In this document: positions 26,998 to 35,491 of the stretch, piece by piece
How the letters are laid out: every line of letters starts with the position of its first letter
Numbering within the stretch: the stretch's first letter is position 1
From: Zhenpiania hominis
GTDB lineage: Bacteria > Bacillota > Clostridia > Peptostreptococcales > Anaerovoracaceae
NCBI RefSeq assembly: GCF_014333425.1
Contig: NZ_JACRYT010000005.1
Span: 1 to 64,000, forward strand
Length of the DNA: 64,000 nucleotides
Direction: 5' to 3'
Notes under the pieces: model-generated
Databases searched by the model: none
What the model was told of the DNA's origin: nothing
What the model saw: only the letters and a program-made list of their open reading frames with translations
Position numbers and translations under genes: made by a program

Positions 26998-27001
26998 AGA
27001 A

Positions 27002-28174
27002 ATGGCAAAAAAAGAAGTACAGCAGGAACCGATGCAGGAACAGGTGAAAGATAAAAAACAGCTGCTTGAGGAACTGACCGAAAAAGCAAAAGGAAAGGGT
27101 TCCCTCACCTATACGGAAATTTCAGATTATATGGGAAATATGGAGCTGGATAAAGACGATATGGACGATCTCTATGATCAGCTGATGTCTAAGGGAATTG
27201 AAATTGTTTCTGAAGTCGAGCCGGACGCGCTGGAACTGAGTGAGCTGGAGGACGAGGATGTCGATGATCCGGATGTGGAGGCGGCAATCGCGGAAAGCGG
27301 CGATTCCAAGGAAATCGATTTGGAAGCGACGATTCCCAAGGGGATCGCGGTGGATGATCCGGTTCGCATGTATCTGAAAGAGATCGGAAAGGTGCCGCTC
27401 CTTACCGCGCAGGAAGAAATCGAACTGGCGAAGAAAATGGAGGCCGGAGATGAAGAGGCCAAGCAGAAGCTTTGTGAAGCGAACCTGCGTCTGGTTGTCA
27501 GCATTGCCAAAAAATATGTAGGCCGCGGGATGCTGTTCCTGGATCTGATCCAGGAGGGAAACCTCGGTCTGATCAAGGCAGTTGACAAGTTTGATTGGAA
27601 AAAAGGGTACAAGTTCAGTACTTACGCCACTTGGTGGATTCGGCAGGCTATCACCCGCTCGATTGCGGATCAAGCGAGAACTATCCGGATTCCGGTTCAC
27701 ATGGTGGAAACGATCAACAAGCTGATTCGAGTGTCCCGCCAGCTGATTCAGGAAAAGGGACGGGAGGCAACACCGGAAGAAATTGCTGAAGAAATGGGAA
27801 TTTCGGAAGAAAAGGTGCGTGAAATCCTGAAAATTGCTCAGGAACCGGTTTCTTTGGAAACGCCTATCGGGGAAGAAGAGGACAGCCATCTGGGAGACTT
27901 TATCCCGGATGAGGATGTACCGGCTCCGGCAGAGGCAGCAGCGTTTTCCATGCTGAAGGAACAGTTGGTGGAAGTGCTGGATACTCTGACGGAACGGGAG
28001 CAGAAGGTTCTCAAACTGCGGTTTGGCCTGGAGGACGGACGCGCCCGCACCTTGGAGGAAGTAGGGAAGCGGTTTGACGTAACAAGAGAGCGGATTCGGC
28101 AGATTGAGGCAAAAGCGCTGCGCAAACTGCGTCATCCAAGCAGAAGCAAGAAACTGAAGGATTATCTGGAATAA
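27002..28174 (+). CDS. rpoD: primary sigma factor SigA (RpoD)
   Basis: This 390-aa housekeeping sigma-70 has an acidic region 1.1, region 1.2 [18 protein letters not shown], region 2 with [36 protein letters not shown] and [12 protein letters not shown], region 3 [12 protein letters not shown], and region 4 with [33 protein letters not shown]. All parts needed for -10/-35 promoter recognition are present. It is located between dnaG and trmK as in other Firmicutes. Confidence 0.97.
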   Translation: MAKKEVQQEPMQEQVKDKKQLLEELTEKAKGKGSLTYTEISDYMGNMELDKDDMDDLYDQLMSKGIEIVSEVEPDALELSELEDEDVDDPDVEAAIAESGDSKEIDLEATIPKGIAVDDPVRMYLKEIGKVPLLTAQEEIELAKKMEAGDEEAKQKLCEANLRLVVSIAKKYVGRGMLFLDLIQEGNLGLIKAVDKFDWKKGYKFSTYATWWIRQAITRSIADQARTIRIPVHMVETINKLIRVSRQLIQEKGREATPEEIAEEMGISEEKVREILKIAQEPVSLETPIGEEEDSHLGDFIPDEDVPAPAEAAAFSMLKEQLVEVLDTLTEREQKVLKLRFGLEDGRARTLEEVGKRFDVTRERIRQIEAKALRKLRHPSRSKKLKDYLE

Positions 28175-28176
28175 GT

Positions 28177-28899
28177 ATGGTAAAATTAAGTGACAGACTG
28201 CAGGTTCTTGCAGATCAGATTGGAAATAAGGAAACCATGGCCGATATTGGTACCGACCATGGTTTTTTGCCTGTTTATCTCTGGGAACGGGGGATTTCAC
28301 CAAAGGTGATTTTTACCGATGTGAGCGCCGGTTCTTTAGAAAAATCCCGCGTGAACGCAAAGATGCTCTACCCGGAAGAGCCCTTTGACTTCCGTTTGGG
28401 AAACGGACTGGAAGTGCTTTCGGCAGGAGAAGTGGATGATGTGGTGATTGCGGGTATGGGAGGAATTCTCATGACCCGAATTCTGGGAAAGGATCTGGAA
28501 AAGACGAAAAGCTTTTCCAAGCTGATTCTGCAGCCGAGAAGCGGTCAGGGAGTTCTACGGCACTGGCTGCTGCAGAATGGATTTGTGATTGAAAAAGAAT
28601 CTCTGGTGCGGGAGGGAAAATATATCTGCGAAGTGATAAACGCCGCGCCGGAAGGAACGCGGGACAGAGCGCCTGTTTCTCGAAAGCTGGAAGGCTGCGG
28701 CCCGGAGGATATTGAATATGAGGTGCCGCCGTGGATTGGCACGGCAGGGCCGCTGGCAAAAGCGTTTATTGAAAACAGAATTGCGGTCGAGATGCGGATC
28801 CTTTCCGGCCTGCAGAAAAGCAGGACGCCGGATCGGAAAGCGATACAGTCTGAAAAAAGGCGAATCGCGTATCTCAAGTCGCTTTTGGGAGGTATTTAA
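28177..28899 (+). CDS. trmK: tRNA (adenine(22)-N1)-methyltransferase
   Basis: This 240-aa SAM-dependent enzyme of the TrmK family methylates A22 in tRNA. The SAM-binding motif MADIGTDHGFLPVYL is at about residues 20-35, followed by DVSAGSLEKSRVNA, and AGMGGILMTRIL lies before the catalytic part. LQPRSGQGVLRHWLLQNGF is also typical. It starts 2 bp after the rpoD stop and is followed directly by the Nif3-like gene, the standard Firmicute order. Confidence 0.94.
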   Translation: MVKLSDRLQVLADQIGNKETMADIGTDHGFLPVYLWERGISPKVIFTDVSAGSLEKSRVNAKMLYPEEPFDFRLGNGLEVLSAGEVDDVVIAGMGGILMTRILGKDLEKTKSFSKLILQPRSGQGVLRHWLLQNGFVIEKESLVREGKYICEVINAAPEGTRDRAPVSRKLEGCGPEDIEYEVPPWIGTAGPLAKAFIENRIAVEMRILSGLQKSRTPDRKAIQSEKRRIAYLKSLLGGI

Positions 28900-28900
28900 A

Positions 28901-29695
28901 ATGGCAATGAATCTGGAAGAACTGATCGAAATAATTGAAGAAATCGCGCCGCCGGATACACAGGAAAGCTGGGACAACAGCGGAATTCAGGTGGCTGCGG
29001 GTCCGATGGAAATTCAGAAGGTGCTGACCAGTCTGGAAATCACAGAGGCTGTAATTGATGAGGCGGATGAAAAAGACGCGGATCTGATCCTTACCCATCA
29101 TCCGCTGATTTTCGGAGGAATTAAAAAGGTAGATTACAGGGAAATGACCGGCTCCTTCCTTGTTCGCCTTTTGAACCTGGGAATTTCCGTTTATTCCTGC
29201 CATACACCTTTTGACAAGCTGAAGGGTGGAAACAACGACTTTCTGGCTGAACTCATCGGCCTGGAAGAGATTCGGGGGTTTTCCGACGGGCCGGAGGAAA
29301 ACCGGATCGGAAGGATCGGGTATCTCAGCTCTCCGATGACGCTGGTTTCCATGATGGATCTTCTGGCTGACCGCCTGGACATGGATCCGGAGCAGATTCG
29401 CGCGGTAGGCCGGCCGGATACCATGATTCACAAGGTGGGAATCTGCACCGGAGCAGGAGCGGACTTAATGGATCTGGCCATAAAAAACGAGTGCCAGCTG
29501 TTTCTTACAGGAGATCTGAAATACCACGACGCGCAGAAGGCAAAAGCCTGTGGGCTTGCGGTCATCGACGCGGGCCATTATGGAACCGAAAAATCCTTTG
29601 CGGGAAATTTCGCGGAAAAACTGCGGGCAAAAGTGGATGATGGAATTGAAATTATCCAATCGGAAGTGGACATTGACCCCTTTGAGATGATATAA
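28901..29695 (+). CDS. Nif3-like dinuclear metal centre protein
   Basis: This 264-aa member of the Nif3/DUF34 family forms hexamers with a two-metal site. Metal ligands are seen in LTHHPLIF and, near the C-terminus, DAGHYGTEK. TPFDKLKGGNNDFL is a conserved helix. The function remains uncertain; GTP cyclohydrolase-like fold similarity and links to tRNA modification have been proposed. It lies one base after trmK. ATG 28901 has GGGAGG upstream. Confidence 0.93.
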   Translation: MAMNLEELIEIIEEIAPPDTQESWDNSGIQVAAGPMEIQKVLTSLEITEAVIDEADEKDADLILTHHPLIFGGIKKVDYREMTGSFLVRLLNLGISVYSCHTPFDKLKGGNNDFLAELIGLEEIRGFSDGPEENRIGRIGYLSSPMTLVSMMDLLADRLDMDPEQIRAVGRPDTMIHKVGICTGAGADLMDLAIKNECQLFLTGDLKYHDAQKAKACGLAVIDAGHYGTEKSFAGNFAEKLRAKVDDGIEIIQSEVDIDPFEMI

Positions 29696-29721
29696 TAGAA
29701 AAGCTTTGCTGAAAAGCACAC

Positions 29722-30082
29722 GGTTTCGGGTAGTTCAGGCAGTCGCGTGCATCTTCGGGATGTATGAGGAAAGTCCGGGCTCCACAGGGCGAGGATGCCA
29801 GATAACGTCTGGCGTAGGTAACTATAGGGAAAGTGCAACAGAAACACACCGCCGAAACGGGTAATGCCGTGGTAAGGGTGAAATGGTGAGGTAAGAGCTC
29901 ACCGGGAGTTATGGTAACATAATTCCCGTGTAAACCCCATCCGGAGCAAGACCAAGACAGGGCAGTAAGTGCGGCGGCCCGCCGCCGCCCGAGAGGTAGG
30001 TCGCTGGAGCGTGCTGGTGACAGTACGTCGAGATAGATGATTGCCAGATACAGAACCCGGCTTACGAGCTGCCCGAAATCTT
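29722..30082 (+). ncRNA. rnpB: RNase P RNA (class A)
   Basis: This is the catalytic RNA of RNase P, which matures tRNA 5' ends. The P4/J regions are recognisable: gaggaaagtccgggctccac at 29768 onward, then gagcaagaccaagacagg and the 3' catalytic strand with acagaacccggctta. The 5' end pairs with the 3' end (gtttcgggtagtt with gagctgcccgaaat), which sets the limits. The last part (30003-30087) is repeated at 31220-31304 with four substitutions, suggesting an element integrated at this gene. Confidence 0.97.
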
Positions 30083-30087
30083 TTGAT
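30003..30087 (+). repeat. 85-bp direct repeat, copy 1 (3' end of rnpB)
   Basis: The last part of rnpB plus five trailing bases. The matching copy lies at 31220-31304, with 81 of 85 positions the same by my alignment. In the usual scheme of site-specific integration at an RNA gene, this copy is supplied by the incoming element and keeps the gene whole. Confidence 0.85.
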
Positions 30088-30125
30088 GGATAAACGTTGA
30101 AAAATCAACGTTTGAGGTAAATGGT

Positions 30126-30194
30126 CCTCCAAATACAGAATCTGTTTGCTGATAGAAAATTTATCAGTCTGGTTCTGTTTTTTGGAGGTTTTTT
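30126..30194 (+). terminator. long imperfect hairpin with T tract after rnpB
   Basis: cctccaaatacagaa (30126-30140) pairs with ttctgttttttggagg (30173-30188) with minor bulges, and an inner ctgata/tatcag stem; ttttttcc follows. A smaller hairpin (30092-30113, aaacgttga/tcaacgttt) lies before it without a T run. It may end the rnpB transcript, or be part of the inserted element. Confidence 0.55.
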
Positions 30195-30514
30195 CCATAA
30201 AAATACTATTGTCGATGCTGAAAAAGCCTTTATTAGTTACTGGAAGAATAGTTTCTATTCAACGTATCAATTACATTCTGCGAGAGTTGGAACAGCAACA
30301 TAATTGACGGAATATTTCTATAACTTCTTTCGGTGGATAGAGTTATAAATTAGTAATTGAATTGACTTAAAACTTTAAAAATCTGCTTTGCAAATGAGGA
30401 CACTTCCTACCCCAAAAGGGAAAAATACAAAACAGGCTCATTTCAAAGTAATTTTATACAGATGGATTAAGAGAATAAAATGTGATACAATAACGAAAAA
30501 GGAGGTTGGTATCT

Positions 30515-31054
30515 ATGGCATTAGCACAGGAAAAGCTTTATACCATTGATGATATTTACGCTTTGCCAGATGGGGAGCGGGCAGAACTAATCGACGGGGA
30601 GCTGTATATGATGACTCCGCCAGGGACGACACATCAGAGAATTTTGAGTCATCTATTTACAGAAATAAGTTTGTTTATTCGAGAAAAGAACGGAGATTGC
30701 GAAATATTTCCGGCTCCATTTGCAGTCTTTCTCAATAATGATGAACATACCTATGTAGAACCGGACATTTCAGTTATCTGTGACAAATCCAAATTAGACG
30801 AAAAGGGGTGCAATGGCGCGCCGGATTGGGTGATTGAAATTGTCTCTCCCAGCAGTAAGCGAATGGATTATTTCATAAAACTGTCAAAATATCAAAATGC
30901 CGGAGTAAGGGAATACTGGATTATAGATCCTGATAAAAATAACGTGTTTGTTTATGACTTTGAAAATGAAGATCTGAATGCGTATGGTTTTGAGGAAGAA
31001 ATCCCGGTTAACATCTATGGTGGAGATTTGAAAATCACCATGAAAACCGAATAA
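30515..31054 (+). CDS. Uma2-family (DUF820) PD-(D/E)xK nuclease-like protein
   Basis: This 179-aa protein of the Uma2 family has a predicted restriction-nuclease-like fold. Visible features are LPDGERAELIDGELYMMTPP at the N-terminus, VEPDISVICD (catalytic-type Asp), DWVIEIVSPSSKRMD with the Glu of an ExV/S strand, then KLSKYQNAGVREYWIIDP. AAAGGAGG lies before ATG 30515. The biological role of Uma2 proteins is not settled; they are abundant in cyanobacteria and found sporadically in Clostridia. It is the only gene of the island bounded by rnpB 3' repeats. Confidence 0.88.
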   Translation: MALAQEKLYTIDDIYALPDGERAELIDGELYMMTPPGTTHQRILSHLFTEISLFIREKNGDCEIFPAPFAVFLNNDEHTYVEPDISVICDKSKLDEKGCNGAPDWVIEIVSPSSKRMDYFIKLSKYQNAGVREYWIIDPDKNNVFVYDFENEDLNAYGFEEEIPVNIYGGDLKITMKTE

Positions 31055-31219
31055 AATATTCACTTTTTTTCACTAAGAAAGACACAAAGTCCGAAAACCA
31101 AAAGAGGATATTTCGTACCATAAGAGTAGACCTTAATTCACAATCGGAAATCCTAAAAAAAGTACACAGGTTCAGTATAGAGAGGTAGAGTGGTTCAAAA
31201 TCAGAGTCAGTTTCTGCTT

Positions 31220-31304
31220 GCTGGAGCATGCTGGTGACAGTACATTGAGATAGATGATTGCCAGATACAGAACCCGGCTTACGAGCTGCCCGAAACCTTT
31301 TGAT
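31220..31304 (+). repeat. 85-bp direct repeat, copy 2 (displaced rnpB 3' end)
   Basis: Same orientation and length as 30003-30087, with differences at four places, all transitions (G/A or C/T). It is not part of a complete RNase P RNA. It reads as the original chromosomal 3' end, pushed downstream by insertion and now drifting, which fits an attR-like site. It ends 3 bp before the MTA/SAH nucleosidase stop. Confidence 0.85.
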
Positions 31305-31306
31305 TC

Positions 31307-31990
31307 TTAAATCCATCCAATCAACTCGGACACCACTGCCGCTGCGATCTCAGCGGCAGTTTTGCAGTTCTGCTCAAAGTGGGCGAGTCCGCTGAATTCA
31401 GGAGTATCGGTTATAGTCCGTACCGCGAGGAAGGGAATCTGGTTTACATAGCAGACATGGGCGACAGCCGCGCTTTCCATGTCAACTGCCAAAGGTTCGA
31501 ATTTCGCGTTGATCCTGTCACGCTGAGTTTCCTTTGTCACAAACGTTTCCCCTGTAACAATCGTCCCGAACAACAGAGGCGTTTTTACCTGTGGGCGGCA
31601 TCTTTCCGCCGCGTCCAGGAGCTGTGGGGAGGACGGGAAAAAGACAGAAGGCAAGTAGGGGTGGAAATCGGTCAGAATATCTCTGGCTACATCGTGGTAG
31701 ACGGTTCTCCGCGCGATGATCGTATCAAAAATCCGTACAGTTTTACTCATCCCTCCGGCTGTTCCGCTGTTTATGATGCAGTCCGCGTGAAAGCGGTCAA
31801 TGAGAAGCTGGGCGGCGATCGCGGCATTCACCTTACATACGCCGCTGGATACAGCGATAATTTCTTTTCCTTTTATCCTGCCTCTATAGAATTTCAGCAT
31901 CGCGGCTTCGGCGATTGGCTGTTTTTCCGTTTTGGTTAAATAGGGCGCCAGTTCCGCATCACCAGCGCATAAAATTCCGATTCGTTTCAT
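31307..31990 (-). CDS. mtnN: 5'-methylthioadenosine/S-adenosylhomocysteine nucleosidase
   Basis: This 227-aa enzyme cleaves adenine from MTA and SAH, recycling SAM by-products. Signatures are MKRIGILCAGDAEL at the start, SGVCKVNAAIAAQLLIDRF, INSGTAGGM, and the catalytic-site block LAVDMESAAVAHVCY, then RTITDTPEF with the catalytic Asp. ATG 31990 is preceded by GGGGAGC; a longer frame upstream is unsupported. It is probably useful with the radical SAM gene divergently encoded next door, whose chemistry may release SAM products. Confidence 0.93.
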   Translation of the reverse strand: MKRIGILCAGDAELAPYLTKTEKQPIAEAAMLKFYRGRIKGKEIIAVSSGVCKVNAAIAAQLLIDRFHADCIINSGTAGGMSKTVRIFDTIIARRTVYHDVARDILTDFHPYLPSVFFPSSPQLLDAAERCRPQVKTPLLFGTIVTGETFVTKETQRDRINAKFEPLAVDMESAAVAHVCYVNQIPFLAVRTITDTPEFSGLAHFEQNCKTAAEIAAAVVSELIGWI

Positions 31991-32098
31991 TTGAGCTCCC
32001 CTGATAATTGTGATAACTCCATTATAACAAGGCAAAGCCGAGGAGACAAGGCGCTTCGGTTTGGAAATAGTTTTGTGATAAAGGCATGTCTGTAACCT

Positions 32099-32126
32099 TT
32101 GAAAAAGGCAGAAATGATGGTACAAT
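32099..32126 (+). promoter_or_regulatory. promoter of the radical SAM operon
   Basis: TTGAAA (32099-32104), a 16-bp spacer and TACAAT (32121-32126) with TGG immediately upstream (extended -10). It lies 41 bp before the ATG at 32167. Confidence 0.6.
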
Positions 32127-32166
32127 ATTAAAAATAAAGTCAGAATAACAAAGACAGGAGATAGAT

Positions 32167-33627
32167 ATGGCAGTGATAACGAAACTGACCCCGTTTCCAG
32201 ACGCGGAGGTATTGGAGAGAACCCGGAGCATCTGTCCGATCTGCCAAAGACCGGTCGAGGCCTTTTATGTGGAAGAAAAGGGTAGGGTCCAGTTTATAAC
32301 GCTTTGCCCGGAGCATGGCGCATTTAAGACGACAGCGGCGGAAAACGCGGAAGATTACAGACAGTGGATCAAAAATCCGGTTATTAATATCGCCCCTAAA
32401 GAAGCGATTACAAAGGGAGATCCGGAGGATAAGAGCTGCCCGCTACACTGCGGAACCTGTGAAAATCATCTGCAGACCGCCTGCTGTGTGCTGATCGATC
32501 TGACGGATCGGTGCAACCAGCATTGTCCCTACTGCTTCGCCAAATCGGAAATGGACGCGGACAGAAAGGGTGAGCCGACGCTTTCGGAAATTGAGCGAAA
32601 ATACGATCGGCTGCTGGAACTGGGAGAAGAACGTCCTTTTAACATTCAACTTTCCGGCGGAGAGCCGACGGTCAGGGAGGATTTGCCGGACATTATCCGA
32701 ATGGCAAAGGACAAAGGCTTTCACTATGTACAGATCAATTCCAACGGAAAAAGGCTGGCCCTGGAAGAAGGATATGCCCAGGTGCTGAAGGAGGCGGGAG
32801 CATCGGTTGTTTTCATGCAGTTTGACGGCACAAAGGATTCGATTTACCAGGTTTTGAGGGGGGAACCGCTTTTGGAAATCAAAAAGAAAGCCATCCGGAA
32901 CTGCGAGCTGGCAGGGCTTCCGGTTACGCTGGTACCTACCATTGTGGAGGGCGTCAATACGGATAATATCGGAGACATGATGGATTTCCTAGTAGAGCAT
33001 GTCAATGTGGTAAAGGGGATTCACTTTCAGCCGGTGAGCTTTTTCGGCAGGCATCCGGAGCATGCAAAAAACAAAGAAAAAGACGCGGCGCAAAGCGGAG
33101 ACTTTCCGGGAAGAATCACCATGTTCGGTCTTCTGCGGAAGCTGGAGCGGCAGAGGCCGCAGTTCCGCTATGAGAACTTCTGCCCCATAGCGACGGGCCA
33201 TACTCTGTGCTGCTTTTACAGCACTTACATCAAAGAGCCGGATGGCAGCGTCCGCTGTACGCTTACCCAATCCCAGAAAGAGCGAGGTGTTTCGTGCTGT
33301 GATACCGGACGCGCCGCCGCGAGGGATATAGATGTGATAAAAAGGGATCGGGATTTTGTATTAAATAAGTGGGAAATTGCCCCTCCTGAAAAACAGGAGG
33401 ACAACGTTCCCGGTTATCAGTCCAGCGCGGAAATCACATCTCTGGACGAGTTTCTCCGCTATTACAGGCGCAACTCGTTTACCGTAACCGGGATGGCCTT
33501 CCAGGATCTTACGAATCTGGACGCGGAACGGGTAAAACGCTGCCGGGTTCAGGTACTGTCAGAAGATGGCAGACTGATTCCCTTCTGCGCGTACAACAGT
33601 ATCTATAGGAATTCAGACCAAGTATAG
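32167..33627 (+). CDS. radical SAM protein of the MJ0619/TrsS-like group
   Basis: This 486-aa protein has the radical SAM cluster motif at Cys116, Cys120 and Cys123 (DRCNQHCPYCF). An N-terminal Cys-rich part precedes it: CPICQRPVEAFYV, LCPEHGAF and CPLHCGTCENHLQTACC, which is typical of the MJ0619-like radical SAM methylases and the bacterial TrsS-type group. QLSGGEPTVREDL is the SAM-binding GGE motif. Additional cysteines at about 340-380 (FCPIATGHTLCCF, CCDTG) may bind a further cluster. Archaeal MJ0619 methylates a pterin cofactor; the bacterial substrate is unknown. It is followed in close order by a CobW-like GTPase and a DUF5714 gene. Confidence 0.82.
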   Translation: MAVITKLTPFPDAEVLERTRSICPICQRPVEAFYVEEKGRVQFITLCPEHGAFKTTAAENAEDYRQWIKNPVINIAPKEAITKGDPEDKSCPLHCGTCENHLQTACCVLIDLTDRCNQHCPYCFAKSEMDADRKGEPTLSEIERKYDRLLELGEERPFNIQLSGGEPTVREDLPDIIRMAKDKGFHYVQINSNGKRLALEEGYAQVLKEAGASVVFMQFDGTKDSIYQVLRGEPLLEIKKKAIRNCELAGLPVTLVPTIVEGVNTDNIGDMMDFLVEHVNVVKGIHFQPVSFFGRHPEHAKNKEKDAAQSGDFPGRITMFGLLRKLERQRPQFRYENFCPIATGHTLCCFYSTYIKEPDGSVRCTLTQSQKERGVSCCDTGRAAARDIDVIKRDRDFVLNKWEIAPPEKQEDNVPGYQSSAEITSLDEFLRYYRRNSFTVTGMAFQDLTNLDAERVKRCRVQVLSEDGRLIPFCAYNSIYRNSDQV

Positions 33628-33636
33628 GAGGAAGAA

Positions 33637-34770
33637 ATGATTACAAAATATGCGGTAATTAGTGGATTTTTAGGCGCGGGAAAGACAACCTCGATGATTG
33701 CCTTTTCCAGAGAAATCAATCGGCGCGGTCAGGAGACTGCCGCGATTCTGGCAAACGATCTGGGAGCGGGGAATATTGTTGACGCGGAATTCTGCGCTGC
33801 TGCCGGGGTTATGACCCTGCCTATTTCCGGAGGGTGCATCTGCTATCAGCATGAAAATCTGGTAGGGAAAATGCATCAGTTGGAAGCGGCAGGGGCAGAT
33901 GTGATATTTTCCGATATACCGGGATGCGGAATCGGCGCCATGGATCATGTTTATCTGGAACTGGAGGAAAAGGAACCGGACGAGTTCGAACTGCTGCCCT
34001 TTACCTGCATTGTGGATCCGGAGCGGCTGCGCATGGTTCTGCCGGAAAACGCGGATCTGAATCTTCCGGAAGAAATGAAATTCCTCCTGGACGCGCAGAT
34101 GGCGGAGGCGGAGCTGATTGTGCTGAATAAAACGGATACCATCGGCGAAGAAGAAGCGGAAGCGATTATTTCATTTATCCGGGCGATCTATCCCCAGACG
34201 CCGGTGATGGCCATGTCGGCCATGAAGGGAACCGGCGTCAGTGAGGTTGTGGACTATCTGCTGGAGCATCGATCCAGGGCAGTGCACCGGGAGATCGGCT
34301 ATGGCTCTGAGGCATTCCTGGCGGCGGAAAACCAGCTGAGCTGGTTCAACACAAGGGTCTATATGCGGCAGCGGGAAGAGCGAAATCTGGATTTCAACCA
34401 GGTGATCGCGGAAATCTTTGAAGGCGTTCGAGCAGGTCTGAAAGAGCGGGGACGCAATGTTCCCCATCTGAAAATGTTTGCCGCGGACAGTGATGAGGAG
34501 TTGACGGACTTTTTCAAGGCCAGTCTGATCGGCGTTGATTATCCGGTGGAATATGATCGTAAGCTTCAGAACAAATACAGCGCGCTTTCGCTGATTATCA
34601 ACGCCAGGTGCGCTGCCGATCCGGTGGAAATGGCAGAAATTGTGGAAGATGCGGTGGATGCGGTTTCCTTGAAATACAATATGAAAGTAAGGACCTTTTT
34701 TATGGAAACCTTCGGCATGATGGAGGAAGGAAAGGGCAACATCGGAAAAGCGTCACGCTATGAGGACTGA
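33637..34770 (+). CDS. CobW/G3E-type P-loop GTPase
   Basis: This 377-aa protein has a G3E-like Walker A (GFLGAGKTT, residues 10-18), a metal-site-like GGCICY (Cys67, Cys69) resembling the CxCC of CobW proteins, switch DIPGCGIGAMDH, and the G4 motif LNKTD. The C-terminal half (about 230-377) is not recognised. G3E GTPases load or repair metallocentres, including corrinoid and hydrogenase sites. Placed between a radical SAM protein and DUF5714, it probably services a metal- or cofactor-dependent step of that module. AGGAGG precedes the ATG. Confidence 0.82.
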   Translation: MITKYAVISGFLGAGKTTSMIAFSREINRRGQETAAILANDLGAGNIVDAEFCAAAGVMTLPISGGCICYQHENLVGKMHQLEAAGADVIFSDIPGCGIGAMDHVYLELEEKEPDEFELLPFTCIVDPERLRMVLPENADLNLPEEMKFLLDAQMAEAELIVLNKTDTIGEEEAEAIISFIRAIYPQTPVMAMSAMKGTGVSEVVDYLLEHRSRAVHREIGYGSEAFLAAENQLSWFNTRVYMRQREERNLDFNQVIAEIFEGVRAGLKERGRNVPHLKMFAADSDEELTDFFKASLIGVDYPVEYDRKLQNKYSALSLIINARCAADPVEMAEIVEDAVDAVSLKYNMKVRTFFMETFGMMEEGKGNIGKASRYED

Positions 34771-34780
34771 GAGGAAAGGT

Positions 34781-35491
34781 ATGAAGGAACAGAAAGAAGC
34801 CTGTCTGATCTGCGGAGCGGAACTGGAATATTTTACGGAAGCAAGAGAGCAGAACTGCGCAATCTGCGGAGACAGGAAAGTGACAAACGCATGCTGCAAA
34901 AACGGGCATTTTGTCTGTGATGCCTGCCATATGGAGCAGGGAATAAAAGAGCTGCTTCAATACGGTCTGGAGGAAACATCGGGAAATCCCATAGAGATAA
35001 TTCAAAAGTGGATGGGACAGGAGCAAATCCACATGCACGGTCCGGAGCACCATGTGCTGGTAGGGGCGGCGCTGCTTATCGCTTACGCTGGTAGCGGCGG
35101 CAAGATCGACCGGGAGCAGGCGCTGCGGGAAATGTGGGAGCGGGGAAGGTCTGTTCCCGGCGGAATCTGCGGATTCTGGGGCTGCTGCGGCTCAGCTGTC
35201 AGTTCCGGTATTTTTTTGAGCTTGATTACAGAAACCACTCCCTTCAGCCGCAAGACATGGGGACTTTCCAATCAGATGACGTCCCGGGCTCTGATCCGAA
35301 TTGGAAAAACGGGAGGCCCCCGGTGTTGCAAACGTTCGGCATTTCTGGTCATAAAGGAGGCAGCTGCTTTTACAGAGGAACATTTGGGCGTCAAAATGCA
35401 AATGCCGGATCGGATTGTTTGTGGATTTTCCGAGCGAAACAACGAATGCCTTGGTACGAGCTGCCCCTTTTTTAAAGGAAACGAAGCTTAA
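34781..35491 (+). CDS. DUF5714 domain protein
   Basis: This 236-aa protein has an N-terminal cysteine-rich zinc-ribbon-like part (CLICGAELEYF, NCAICGDRKVTNACCKNGHFVCDACH, about residues 6-55) followed by the DUF5714 domain. That domain is rich in Gly and Cys: HVLVGAALLIAYAGSGG, PGGICGFWGCCGSAVSSGIFLS, RCCKRSAFLVIKEA, and FSERNNECLGTSCPFF. The Cys arrangement suggests a metal or Fe-S site. The function is unknown; the domain recurs with radical SAM and methyltransferase genes. GAGGAAAGG precedes ATG 34781. Its stop overlaps the convergent ChrA gene by 4 bp. Confidence 0.75.
   Translation: MKEQKEACLICGAELEYFTEAREQNCAICGDRKVTNACCKNGHFVCDACHMEQGIKELLQYGLEETSGNPIEIIQKWMGQEQIHMHGPEHHVLVGAALLIAYAGSGGKIDREQALREMWERGRSVPGGICGFWGCCGSAVSSGIFLSLITETTPFSRKTWGLSNQMTSRALIRIGKTGGPRCCKRSAFLVIKEAAAFTEEHLGVKMQMPDRIVCGFSERNNECLGTSCPFFKGNEA

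Larger units (their letters stand above)
30088..31219. mobile_element. small island between rnpB and a displaced rnpB 3' end
   Basis: About 1.1 kb lies between the two rnpB 3' copies. It carries one convincing gene, the Uma2-type nuclease at 30515-31054, and is AT-richer than its neighbours. The stretch 30195-30514 has only a short frame ending RIVSIQRINYILRELEQQHN at a TGA near 30304, which may be a gene remnant, plus a TACAAT -10 at 30486-30491. The stretch 31055-31219 shows no gene. No integrase is present, so if this is an integrated element it is internally deleted or was mobilised in trans. Confidence 0.6.

Noticed and set aside
31379..31939. 186-codon plus-strand frame over mtnN
   Set aside because: Shadow of the conserved nucleosidase gene on the minus strand.
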